A stretch of 64,000 nucleotides of DNA, taken from the NCBI GenBank assembly GCA_900539425.1, contig UQBX01000003.1, positions 62,001 to 126,000 of the forward strand, given 5' to 3'. Of the stretch, positions 35,701-43,437 are shown in pieces; positions within the stretch are counted from its first letter, which is position 1; every line of letters starts with the position of its first letter. The position numbers and the translations under genes are program-made. Origin of the DNA: an uncultured Oscillospiraceae bacterium (GTDB lineage Bacteria > Bacillota > Clostridia > Oscillospirales > Acutalibacteraceae). The notes beneath the pieces are model-generated. The model saw only the letters and a list, made by a program, of their open reading frames with translations. It ran no database searches and was not told where the DNA came from.

Positions 35701-38700
35701 TTCCGAAAGAAAGACAGGGTGGATCGCTTACCAGTGACTCCGGTCAGAACATGTCCATACTTTCAGGCCCGTTCGTATGGATGTATACCGGAAATGAAAA
35801 CGATACTCCTACAGCTCCGATTGGCGCTGGTGTTTATTGGCAGTATAAAACTTGGATAGCCATGTATGGTTCTTCAATTTATGTTGCTTCCGGAGATGTT
35901 GAACTTAATCAAAACTGGAAGATGATTAACTCAGGTGAAGGCGACAGTGTTGATCACGGCGGTTCTGTTGTTTCAACAATAGACTGGTACTATGATAATC
36001 CAAATGCTCAGGATATGGGTTATCTTAATAATCATGACGGTCCTTACTTCTACGTAGGTGAATCCAGCTGGACAGGTAGTGCTGCAGGCGGTAACTTCTA
36101 TGCTTGGAACTATGGTTCAAACGTACTCAGCTATAATGAGGATAACGCTGAATCCAAGTTCGTTAGCGGAAATGGATATTATTACTCATTTACACCAACT
36201 TACGGTGGTATCACCAGAACATATGGTGGTATAGGAAGCAATGAATATTTCCAGGATCATACGTTTGCAAGTACCGGTAATATTTATGTTATAAATTATG
36301 CTAAGGTTAAAGATGCAATGCTTCAGTATACATCTTACCTTAAAAACATTACATCTTATACTCCTGAATCTGCAAGCGCGCTTCTTACAGCTTATGATAA
36401 TCTTACAAGCACAAACTACATTTTCAATGTTGTAAGTGAAGCTAATGTAGCAGACCTCGCATCTGAACTTAAACAAAAAGTTGACGCTCTCAATGCAGTA
36501 ATTCTTGATAATCCTCCTGTAGAAAAAGCTGATGATACTTTAGCTCGTCAGGCAGTAGAGGAAGAGTCTCAGGATTTCCCGCTTCTTGCAGAGCAGAGAG
36601 ATCAGTTCACTGTTTCATCATGGTCAGCTTATGACAATGCGTATAATGCTCTCAAGAATTACTACGGTTCTCTTGATCCATATGGTGCTAACAGAGAATA
36701 TTCTTCAAGTCAAGAATATGTTGACAACTTCGCTTTAAATCTTGACAGCGCTTCTCAGCATCTTGTTAAGAGAGCAGATTATACTAACGTTGTTGAAGAT
36801 ACAGCTGCTGATTCACAGTATACAACAGATTATAATTCCGGAAACGGCACAGACACAGATTCACAGATCTATACCTACACTTCTTGGAAACCATTTGTAA
36901 GCAGTTATGAAACTGCTGATGCTTGGGCTGATAAGCCTATCGGCTACAAGCAGAATACACCTATGTATGAGGTTAACTTCCAGAAATACGACGGAACTCC
37001 GGGTGCTTCAGAAGCTAAATATCCATACATTGCTGTTAATTTGAATGAAGATGGTCATTATTCAATCGTAAATAATGCAAATCAGATTACTGATGAAACA
37101 TTATACGTTTATTATCATACTCTCGGTCTTGACGGTTTCTATGAAAAGCAGGGAGATCAGTCTGTTTCACAGTTTGAAACCGGTGAGTGGATTTTCTATG
37201 AAGGCAGTTGGATAAATCTTAATGGCTGCAGATTTGCACCTACTACTGTTGCAAATGAGACTGAAGAAGGTAAGTCAACTTATCAGAACAGTATCGATAC
37301 AGCACATGAAACACTTGTTGCAACCGTTCTTGATAAAGTAGCTGATTATTCTGCATATAATGCTACAACTGATTTGCTTAAATATCAGGATATTGCGGCA
37401 TTTACCGATGAGTACATTTCTACACTTGAATCATCTGTATATGCAGTGATTGCTGAACAGGGTACAGAAGATAAGAGCGTTACTTATGCAAGCGGTCTTG
37501 AAGGCGTTAAATCAATTGTTTGCACAACTCCTGAATATGTAAGCAGTGATGATGAAAAGGCTTATGTATCTGCTGAAAACAGAGTTTGGAAAGATACCTC
37601 AATGCAGAATCAGGGTACTCTTGATTTAACAACAAGCAGCATACTTCAGAACCTTGAACTTGATAACACAACTAATGAAAGCGTACGCAGAAAAGTTGAT
37701 GTTACTTACAACTATGTTGTTGGTGAAGACGGCGTAGTTAATGAGTATGAAAAGACAACCGTAAATTATGGCGATAACTATCTTGCATCAGCTCCTGAAG
37801 GCTACTCAGTTTATAAATGGGTAGTTGAAGCAGATAACAGCACAATGACCATTCCTGCTTCTGAGTCATACAATGCTAAGATTACAAAGCCTGTTACAAT
37901 TACGGCTTATTGTTCAACTGAGCCGATTGAAGGTCAGGTAACTGTAAAAGTATTGAATCAGTACGGACACCTTATTCAGGAATACACAGTTTCTGCTGAT
38001 ACAACACTTAACCTTTCAGATAACCAGTATACAATCGGTGATTATACAGAAAGCATGCCTGTAACGCCGTTCTATAAGTTCGCTGGCTGGACTGTAAATG
38101 GTGAGGATTGTGAAAACGGTGATGTTGATCTTTCAGCATACGGAAGCGAAGTAACTATTAAGCCTGTTCTTACAGTTGATAGTGATACTTATAATATTAC
38201 TGTTGACGGCGAGAAAGTTGTTCTTCCAAACGGCGAAAACATTGATTATGATTCATATATCACAGTTAAGCCTGCTGAAGGTTCAATCGGTCTTGCAGTA
38301 AGCATCAACGGTAACTATTATGCTGTTTCTTATGGCACTGACAATTATTCATTCTTTGCTTGCGGAAATATTGATTTCTACTCAATTTATGAAAATGAAG
38401 GTGCATTCACCATTAACGGCTCAACGGTAACTGATGAAGCTACAATTAATAAGCTTAATAACAGACTGCCGTTTGTATATTCACTTAAGAATGTTAACGA
38501 AGAAAATCAGTTCTTCACATACAGTGCGTCTACAGCTAATATTCCTGAAGGTGCTGAAGTAACAGAAGTTGGTACAATTTATACAACCAATGCTGCTGTT
38601 GCTAATGATCCTAATGCATTTGTTATTGGTGCAGAAGGAGTATCTTCAGTATCTGCTAAGAATCAGCTTGAAACTATGCAGTATTATCTTGGAATAAATA

Positions 38701-38834
38701 ATCCGAGTGATATTCAGATTTATACAAGAGCATACGTTAAGTATAGTTATAAGACCAATGTATCTGAGGGGAATGTAAATGAAGATACAGTGATTCAGAC
38801 AGTTGATTATGGTAATATTTGCTCAAGCAAATAA
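32736..38834 (+). CDS. Giant exported GH43-like multidomain protein (2032 aa)
   Basis: Paralogue of the divergent 1746-aa protein. A signal peptide (1-29, cleavage after AFA) is followed by a GH43-like propeller (about 38-390). Candidate catalytic residues are D98 (KVRDPYI), D251 (SIDADI) and E304 (LEGPF), with the SPRHG segment also kept. Two LamG/concanavalin-type lectin domains follow (about 398-640 and 645-870), each with a DFRIYDRAL- or DDVSIYKGL-type ending. Helical FIVAR-like stretches and a large beta-domain with WMYTG and GVYWQYKTW segments come next. The C-terminal region of about 400 residues (InlB-like FAGWTVNG, then YTRAYVKYSY) is shared with the neighbour. No cell-wall anchor, dockerin or SLH repeat is visible. 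A secreted or wall-associated polysaccharide hydrolase is the likely role. Confidence 0.87.
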   Translation: MKKHLSKRLLSLFLAVVMVVTCAPFVAFATTEGRGGNSHYLFAYFTGDSDESVRLAVSDDGLNFEALNGNLPVLEGYPSEIYTVNDVEGIAASGKVRDPYILPKQDGSGFYILGTDLETYGATDYRNSKLLIWDVPSDSFDQIESIKPWAVETAGWFSNYQIQQNSPSSNGRADFYAWAPEAIWDSSKNMYMMYWSAGTSKTAGENYDSLRVHYAYTSDFKTFYNADGQEINAANGIEPQVLYDPGYQSIDADILKIDDNKYWMVFKDERSSGKTIHYATSTSLPGNWQDAGMYTDSDLQSPLEGPFLYQLPDDSVVLMADYYSNNVGYFISMNNTDLNNINNFTNNSISRAVNINYLSPRHGNICKISEDEYNNLVNSLGKVTFDGTGLTDNTEANDHLVARYFVNDQVESDTTGNGYNLDTHNLTASFENENTYANFTANGGTSGNPGSGSYASVNMAQMAEDNNFNSKDGITISWYSKTNQSGYERYFDLTTTGMGTLGSAYGEYAFVSTNGLTEMQHDGVQYQTDTSSTQTGQWHLYTVTITDRYMCLSVDGNARKSYWTNKGAKQFNHTPLYGDTCDSTWFDALVRGTLYIGASSYSGDALFEGGIYDFRIYDRALGNADIDASLEELNSAISLGDDVDIANRIFYDPMEDTTVNDQSYTSYDNTVNDSTMGNVLSTNGSYTGAHNDYAGQASDNGYTISFWYNPGSDLNGAILTLGDCTQSGMQWDEDNKKYFTITETGELWFCYNDGTSNYSYADITNLFNGELLTDEWQHITIQFAPNGSREMMYVYVAGSLVNQIDCYHYANTQDGRTFFDFFTDLTLDVSYGAPANTGYGWSNGSGFIDDVSIYKGLYSAESLLVQDAVAHADTLLNVAVQDYKDKMASIAADGNSLYTNMANAYDAYDRAQRYLDATNPQMGGVTYGEDVDKQHRAELYYNLTVANNAMEVYEKPQDINGLTQGQTRLQTAISSDYTNNMLSTVSLDLPKERQGGSLTSDSGQNMSILSGPFVWMYTGNENDTPTAPIGAGVYWQYKTWIAMYGSSIYVASGDVELNQNWKMINSGEGDSVDHGGSVVSTIDWYYDNPNAQDMGYLNNHDGPYFYVGESSWTGSAAGGNFYAWNYGSNVLSYNEDNAESKFVSGNGYYYSFTPTYGGITRTYGGIGSNEYFQDHTFASTGNIYVINYAKVKDAMLQYTSYLKNITSYTPESASALLTAYDNLTSTNYIFNVVSEANVADLASELKQKVDALNAVILDNPPVEKADDTLARQAVEEESQDFPLLAEQRDQFTVSSWSAYDNAYNALKNYYGSLDPYGANREYSSSQEYVDNFALNLDSASQHLVKRADYTNVVEDTAADSQYTTDYNSGNGTDTDSQIYTYTSWKPFVSSYETADAWADKPIGYKQNTPMYEVNFQKYDGTPGASEAKYPYIAVNLNEDGHYSIVNNANQITDETLYVYYHTLGLDGFYEKQGDQSVSQFETGEWIFYEGSWINLNGCRFAPTTVANETEEGKSTYQNSIDTAHETLVATVLDKVADYSAYNATTDLLKYQDIAAFTDEYISTLESSVYAVIAEQGTEDKSVTYASGLEGVKSIVCTTPEYVSSDDEKAYVSAENRVWKDTSMQNQGTLDLTTSSILQNLELDNTTNESVRRKVDVTYNYVVGEDGVVNEYEKTTVNYGDNYLASAPEGYSVYKWVVEADNSTMTIPASESYNAKITKPVTITAYCSTEPIEGQVTVKVLNQYGHLIQEYTVSADTTLNLSDNQYTIGDYTESMPVTPFYKFAGWTVNGEDCENGDVDLSAYGSEVTIKPVLTVDSDTYNITVDGEKVVLPNGENIDYDSYITVKPAEGSIGLAVSINGNYYAVSYGTDNYSFFACGNIDFYSIYENEGAFTINGSTVTDEATINKLNNRLPFVYSLKNVNEENQFFTYSASTANIPEGAEVTEVGTIYTTNAAVANDPNAFVIGAEGVSSVSAKNQLETMQYYLGINNPSDIQIYTRAYVKYSYKTNVSEGNVNEDTVIQTVDYGNICSSK

Positions 38835-38849
38835 AGGAGGAGTTTATAA

Positions 38850-38984
38850 ATGAAGAGATTTTATGAGTCTCCTTCTGTGGAGATTGAAATGTTTTCCATT
38901 CTGAATCAAATAACTACTTCGCTTAACGAGGGCGGAGAAGTAATCGATCCTTATAGTGACTCTATGAACGGAAGAGAATTCTAA
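38850..38984 (+). CDS. 44-aa micro-protein downstream of giant GH43 protein (paralogue of 26854-26973)
   Basis: A short gene 15 bases after the giant gene, with AAAGGAGGAG upstream of its ATG. The head MKRFYESPSVEIEMF and the ITTS at residues 21-24 align without gaps to the 39-aa minus-strand protein. The tail is Gly/Asp/Glu-rich, differs in sequence and ends REF, where the other ends NEF. A strong terminator lies 8 bases after the stop, so it is the last gene of a two-gene unit. No signal peptide or cysteine is present. The function is unknown. The duplicated arrangement argues that it is a real gene linked to the giant exported protein. Confidence 0.8.
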   Translation: MKRFYESPSVEIEMFSILNQITTSLNEGGEVIDPYSDSMNGREF

Positions 38985-38992
38985 TGGAATTC

Positions 38993-39023
38993 AAAGAGCG
39001 GAGGTAAAACTCCGCTCTTTTTT
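38993..39023 (+). terminator. Rho-independent terminator after the plus-strand GH43/micro-protein unit
   Basis: An 11-bp perfect stem AAAGAGCGGAG (38993-39003) / CTCCGCTCTTT (39010-39020) with a 6-base loop, running into TTTTTT. Confidence 0.93.
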
Positions 39024-39038
39024 CTGCTCATTTTTAAA

Positions 39039-39078
39039 TGTTAATATTATATTAACAATGTAAACAAATTGTTAACAA
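39039..39078 (+). promoter_or_regulatory. Operator-like palindromes upstream of yicC
   Basis: A perfect palindrome TGTTAATA-TTA-TATTAACA (39039-39057) is followed by the 10-bp palindrome TTGTTAACAA (39069-39078), which ends just before the -35 element. Both share TGTTAA/TTAACA half-sites. Position immediately upstream of the promoter would suit an activator or a cooperative repressor. Confidence 0.5.
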
Positions 39079-39082
39079 ACCA

Positions 39083-39111
39083 TTGACCTTGATTTTAGCC
39101 GGATATATAAT
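39083..39111 (+). promoter_or_regulatory. Sigma-A-type promoter of the yicC-remA-gmk superoperon
   Basis: TTGACC (39083-39088), a 17-base spacer and TATAAT (39106-39111), about 27 bases before the yicC start. Confidence 0.85.
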
Positions 39112-39137
39112 ATTAAAAAAATAGATAGGTGATGCTG

Positions 39138-40016
39138 ATGATTAGATCAATGACCGGTTTTGGCAGAGCTACTGCTGAAACAGAAGGATATTTTATCACG
39201 GTAGAACTGAAATCTGTAAATCATAGATATTTCGATTTCAGCTGCCGACTTCCGAGGCAGTACGGCTTTGCAGAAGATAAACTCAAATCATACATTAATT
39301 CTAAAGTTTCAAGAGGCAAGATAGATTGTTATCTTGGTATAGAAGCTCTTAAAACCGATGATGCTGAAGTAGTTGTAAATCACACTCTTGCTTCTGCGTA
39401 TGTTAATGCACTTAAAGAGCTTTCGGATACTTACTCATTAAAAGAAGATTACGGAGCTGCGGGTATCGCGCGTTTTCCTGATGTTCTTGTACTTAAAAAA
39501 GCTGAAGAAGACGAAGAGAAGCTGTGGTCACTTATTGAGCCTGTTGCAGGTGAAGCTGTAGAGAAGTTTATCAAAATGCGTGAGATTGAGGGAGAAAAAA
39601 TGCGTAAAGATATTGCGTCTCGCGCATCATATATTCTTGAATGCGTTTCTTTCATAGAAGAGCGTTCTCCTCAAACAGTTAAAGAATATAATGATAAACT
39701 TGTTTCTCGTGTTCATGAACTGATAGGCGACGTTTCATTAGATGAAGGAAGAATTATTCAGGAAGTTGCTATTTTCGCAGATAAGGTTGCTGTTGCGGAG
39801 GAAACTGTAAGGCTCCGTTCACACATTTCTCAGCTTCAAACTTTCCTGGAAAGCGAAGAGCCTATTGGCAGAAAAATGGATTTTCTTGTTCAGGAGATCA
39901 ACAGAGAGGCAAATACAATAGGTTCAAAAGCCAGCGACGTGGATATAGCCCGTAAGGTTGTAGATATCAAGGCTGAGGTTGAAAAAATCCGCGAACAGAT
40001 TCAGAATATTGAATAA
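39138..40016 (+). CDS. yicC: YicC/YloC family endoribonuclease
   Basis: A 292-aa protein opening with IRSMTGFGRA and LKSVNHRYFDFSCRLPR, the YicC N-terminal domain signature, and ending with the DUF1732 domain (EPIGRKMDFLVQEINREANTIGSKASD). Bacterial YicC proteins have been shown to be a clade of endoribonucleases and are linked to small-RNA turnover. ATG 39138 is chosen over GTG 39129 because the AGGTGA SD precedes it and MIRSMTGFG is the standard start. It is first in a long operon and followed closely by remA and gmk, as in Bacillus. Confidence 0.95.
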   Translation: MIRSMTGFGRATAETEGYFITVELKSVNHRYFDFSCRLPRQYGFAEDKLKSYINSKVSRGKIDCYLGIEALKTDDAEVVVNHTLASAYVNALKELSDTYSLKEDYGAAGIARFPDVLVLKKAEEDEEKLWSLIEPVAGEAVEKFIKMREIEGEKMRKDIASRASYILECVSFIEERSPQTVKEYNDKLVSRVHELIGDVSLDEGRIIQEVAIFADKVAVAEETVRLRSHISQLQTFLESEEPIGRKMDFLVQEINREANTIGSKASDVDIARKVVDIKAEVEKIREQIQNIE

Positions 40017-40039
40017 CCTTCAGGGAAAGGTGAAGATAT

Positions 40040-40285
40040 ATGGATTTTGTTAATATTGGGTTTGGCAATCTTGTTAATGCCGATAGAATAATATCTGTCG
40101 TAAGCCCTGAATCCGCTCCTGTTAAAAGGATGATACAGGAGGCTAAAACAAACGGATCGCTTATTGACGCAACTCATGGCAGGAAAACATTGAGCGTGAT
40201 CATTACTGACAGCGATAATGTTGTATTGTCATATCTTGATTTAAAGCAAATTTCTCAGAAATTCGGTGTAAAGGGGGAGGATTAA
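40040..40285 (+). CDS. remA: Extracellular matrix/DUF370 regulatory protein RemA
   Basis: An 81-aa DNA-binding protein of the RemA/DUF370 family. The family motifs VNIGFGN, NADRIISVVSPESAPVKR and IDATHGRKTLSVI are intact. In B. subtilis it is a ring-forming activator of biofilm matrix genes and osmoprotectant uptake, and its gene lies between yicC and gmk exactly as here. An AAAGGTG SD precedes the ATG. Its stop overlaps the gmk start by one base (TAATG). Confidence 0.95.
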   Translation: MDFVNIGFGNLVNADRIISVVSPESAPVKRMIQEAKTNGSLIDATHGRKTLSVIITDSDNVVLSYLDLKQISQKFGVKGED

Positions 40286-40863
40286 TGAAGAAAAAGGGAA
40301 TGATCGTTATTTTATCTGCCCCGAGCGGTTGTGGCAAAGATACTGTTTTCAGAGAGATTTCAAAGATAAGAAATGATGTTTACGAATCAGTTTCCGCTAC
40401 TACGCGATTGCCGCGAAATGGTGAGATTGACGGTGTAGATTACTTTTTCAAAACAAAAGAAGAATTTGAAAATATGATAGCTCAGGACAGTTTTCTGGAA
40501 TATGCGTGTTATAATAACTGCTATTATGGTACGCCGTCTGCTCCTGCTCTTGCGGCTGTTCAAAAAGGAAAAATATGTTTTCTTATTATTGAACGCAAAG
40601 GCGCTCAGAAAATAATGAAAAATTATCCGGATGCAGTTTCAATTTTTCTTATGCCGCCGGATATGGATACTCTTGAGAACAGATTAAAAAAACGTAATAC
40701 TGAGAGTGAAGAAGTTATAAAAAAACGCCTTAAAATAGCCGAAGAGGAAATTGAAGCGGCTTCTAAATTTAATTACGTTGTTGTTAATGACGAACTGCAA
40801 ACTGCAGTGCGTGAAATAAATGATATACTTAACGCTGAACTTGATAAGCGTAATATTCACTGA
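40285..40863 (+). CDS. gmk: Guanylate kinase
   Basis: A 192-aa enzyme converting GMP to GDP. The P-loop reads APSGCGKDT with Asp where most relatives have Ser or Gly. The GMP-binding part includes SVSATTRLPRNGEIDGVDYFF, and the LID and C-terminal RLKKRNTESEEVIKKRL segment are typical. It is coupled to remA by a one-base overlap, with rpoZ 14 bases downstream. Gmk and the omega subunit being adjacent is a conserved link between GTP/ppGpp metabolism and transcription. Confidence 0.95.
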   Translation: MKKKGMIVILSAPSGCGKDTVFREISKIRNDVYESVSATTRLPRNGEIDGVDYFFKTKEEFENMIAQDSFLEYACYNNCYYGTPSAPALAAVQKGKICFLIIERKGAQKIMKNYPDAVSIFLMPPDMDTLENRLKKRNTESEEVIKKRLKIAEEEIEAASKFNYVVVNDELQTAVREINDILNAELDKRNIH

Positions 40864-40877
40864 TAGGAGATATTTTT

Positions 40878-41156
40878 ATGTTTAACCCAGATTTAAAGAA
40901 ACTTCTTAAAGATTGTAATAGCAGATACAGCCTTGTTGTAGGTGTTGCAAAAAGAGCACGCGAAATCAGAGATGAGGCAATTAAGAATGAAGTATTGCTT
41001 GATGAAAAATGCGTGTCTTCTGCAATTAACGATATTTATGACGGAAAGTTCATAGTTGAGGAGCCTGAAGAAATTCATACTCAGGAACAAAAAGACGCAA
41101 AAAAAGCATCCGACATTGATGAGGATGCTTCAGATAATTCTGATATTAATCAATAA
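40878..41156 (+). CDS. rpoZ: DNA-directed RNA polymerase omega subunit
   Basis: A 92-aa omega subunit. The conserved N-terminal portion SRYSLVVGVAKRAREI is clear, followed by the VSSAINDIYDGKFIV segment; the C-terminus is an acidic tail. It binds the beta-prime subunit and aids polymerase assembly. A TAGGAGAT SD precedes the ATG. The stop overlaps the priA start by one base (TAATGA). The order gmk-rpoZ-priA is as in Bacillus, but coaBC, which lies between rpoZ and priA there, is missing. Confidence 0.92.
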   Translation: MFNPDLKKLLKDCNSRYSLVVGVAKRAREIRDEAIKNEVLLDEKCVSSAINDIYDGKFIVEEPEEIHTQEQKDAKKASDIDEDASDNSDINQ

Positions 41157-43378
41157 TGAACAGGCTTATTGCCACGGTTGCGGTGGAAAATACTTTTTTC
41201 AGCGCAGGTGAGGACTATGACTATTATGTCCCTGCTGAATTAGAAAAAACTATTAAATGCGGAATGAGAATTACTGTTCCGTTCGGTAGAAATAATATAA
41301 AAAGGCACGGAGTAATAGTTAAGCTTTTTTACGGCATGAATTCTCAGCTAAAAGAGATATGTGCAGTAGACAAAAATACGAATCCTTTGTCCGAGGAAAT
41401 GGTTTCGCTTGCGTTATGGCTAAAAGAACGCTGCTTTTGTTCCACCTACGAGTGTTTGAGGCAGATGCTTCCGCGCGGTACAGATAAAATTAAAGATAAA
41501 AGCACAAAAATGATCAGACTTTCCGAGGACAGTACTCAGCCTGTTAAACTTACGCCTAAACAGCAGTCTGTTTATGAACTTTTGTGTGATGTAGGAAGTG
41601 CCGGTGTAAGTGAGGTTTGCGAGTTCTGTTCAGTTGGAAAAGGTGTGCTTGATAATCTTGTTAAGTACGGTATATGCGAATTTTTTGAAAAGGAAGTTTA
41701 CAGAACTCCGTATAAAAATGTTTCTGAAAACGGAGAGATATCACCCATAAATCTTTCCGAAGTTCAGCAGAATGCTTTTAACACTTATCTTAAAATGATG
41801 GACACGGGTGGAACAGGCCTTCTTTACGGAGTAACCGGCTCGGGAAAAACTCAGGTATACTTAAAACTGATAGACGAAGCTATTTCCCGCGGAAAAGATG
41901 TTATTGTGCTGGTGCCCGAAATTTCCCTTACCCCCCAGATGCTCTATATTTTTCACTCACGGTATGGAAAAAAAGTTGCTGTTATGCACAGCGGGCTTTC
42001 AATCGGTGAAAGAACTGATGAATATAAGCGCGCGGACAGGGGAGAGGCAAAAATCATTGTAGGTACCAGAAGCGCTGTGTTTGCTCCTGTTCATAATTTA
42101 GGCCTTATCGTTATGGATGAAGAACAGGAACATACCTATAAAAGCGAAAGAACTCCCCGCTATAATGCACGGGATGTTGCAAATTTCAGATGTAGGTATA
42201 ATAATGCGCTTTTTCTGATGACCTCGGCAACACCCAGTGTTGAAAGTTATTCAGCTGCTGTTAAAGGAAAGTATGTACTTTGTGAGATTAATGAAAGATA
42301 CGGAGATTCAAAACTTCCTGAGATTGTTACTGTTGACATGAAAAAGGAAATTGCGCAGGGCAATAAATCTTCCATTTCTAAAACTTTGCAAAGTCTTATA
42401 GCTGATAATTTAGACAAACATAAGCAGACGATACTGCTGATTAACAGGAGAGGGTATAATACTTTTATAGCTTGTAACAGTTGCGGCCACGTAATAACTT
42501 GCCCTAATTGCAGTATAAGCCTTACTTATCACAGTTATAATAACCGCCTTATGTGTCATTACTGCGGTTATTCAAAACCGCTTGATAATGTATGCCCCGA
42601 ATGTGGAAAAAACAGTATCAGATACAGCGGTTACGGCACTCAAAGGATAGAAGATGAATTGGAAAGGCTTTTTCCCGAAGCTTCTGTATTGAGAATGGAT
42701 GCTGATACAACATCCGCAAAGTTCAGTCATCAAAAGCTTTTTGATGCTTTTTCACGCGGTGATTATGATATTTTGATAGGTACGCAAATGGTAGCAAAAG
42801 GGCTTGATTTTCCTAATGTTACTCTTGTTGGAGTTGTAAATGCTGATAATTCCCTGTATGATGAAAGCTATCTTGCCAATGAGCGGTCTTTTGACCTTAT
42901 AACTCAAGTTGTTGGAAGAAGCGGCAGAAGAGCTGAAGCGGGAAAAGCTGTAATACAAACAATCAATCCTTATAATGATGTTATTGAGTATGCTTCCAAA
43001 CAGGATTATAAGTCTTTTTTTGCGAACGAAATTCAACTCAGAAAGCTGCTTACATATCCTCCGTTTTGCGATATTTATTTCATATCTTTTATATGTGAGG
43101 ATGAAAATAAAGCGGCTCTATGTGCAAAATCCTTTTTTGAAAATCTTGTAGAACTCAATAGGACTGATTATAAAAATGAAAAACTGATTGTTTTGGGACC
43201 CAGCCCGTCAAAAATTAGTAAACTAAAAAATAATTACAGGTATGGTCTCACATTGAAATGTAAAAATTCAAAATCAGTTCGTAAAATGTTAAATGATATA
43301 TTAAAAAATATCGGTAAAATAAAAGAGTATAAAAGTGTGTCAGTGTCTGTGGATTTAAATCCTTATGAACTTAACTAA
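41156..43378 (+). CDS. priA: Primosomal protein N' (replication restart helicase)
   Basis: A 740-aa SF2 helicase that reloads the replisome at stalled forks. Walker A GVTGSGKT and the DEEQEH motif II are present. The paired zinc-binding cysteines lie in a run starting at CNSCG, then CPNC, CHYC and CPECG. The helicase motifs V-VI appear as GTQMVAKGLDFPNV and QVVGRSGR. The N-terminal 3'-DNA-binding domain is also recognisable (DYYVPAELEKTIKCGMRITVPFG form). Length is normal. It begins on the rpoZ stop. Confidence 0.96.
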   Translation: MNRLIATVAVENTFFSAGEDYDYYVPAELEKTIKCGMRITVPFGRNNIKRHGVIVKLFYGMNSQLKEICAVDKNTNPLSEEMVSLALWLKERCFCSTYECLRQMLPRGTDKIKDKSTKMIRLSEDSTQPVKLTPKQQSVYELLCDVGSAGVSEVCEFCSVGKGVLDNLVKYGICEFFEKEVYRTPYKNVSENGEISPINLSEVQQNAFNTYLKMMDTGGTGLLYGVTGSGKTQVYLKLIDEAISRGKDVIVLVPEISLTPQMLYIFHSRYGKKVAVMHSGLSIGERTDEYKRADRGEAKIIVGTRSAVFAPVHNLGLIVMDEEQEHTYKSERTPRYNARDVANFRCRYNNALFLMTSATPSVESYSAAVKGKYVLCEINERYGDSKLPEIVTVDMKKEIAQGNKSSISKTLQSLIADNLDKHKQTILLINRRGYNTFIACNSCGHVITCPNCSISLTYHSYNNRLMCHYCGYSKPLDNVCPECGKNSIRYSGYGTQRIEDELERLFPEASVLRMDADTTSAKFSHQKLFDAFSRGDYDILIGTQMVAKGLDFPNVTLVGVVNADNSLYDESYLANERSFDLITQVVGRSGRRAEAGKAVIQTINPYNDVIEYASKQDYKSFFANEIQLRKLLTYPPFCDIYFISFICEDENKAALCAKSFFENLVELNRTDYKNEKLIVLGPSPSKISKLKNNYRYGLTLKCKNSKSVRKMLNDILKNIGKIKEYKSVSVSVDLNPYELN

Positions 43379-43437
43379 CACACGGATATTGCTGTAGTTC
43401 TTTATAATTTAAAGACAGCAAGAAAGGCAGTGAAAAT

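Noticed and set aside
26854..38984. RiPP (modified peptide) biosynthetic cluster
   Set aside because: The micro-proteins have a conserved head and variable tail, but no maturase, protease or exporter gene is nearby, and the tails lack cysteines.
26823..39023. Transposon or genomic-island boundaries around the GH43 locus
   Set aside because: No transposase, integrase, tRNA gene or flanking direct repeat was seen; terminators on both sides explain the boundaries.
39039..39078. Rex operator ahead of yicC
   Set aside because: Half-sites match TTGTTAA/TTAACA in part, but the spacer length differs from the Rex consensus and the downstream genes are not fermentation genes.
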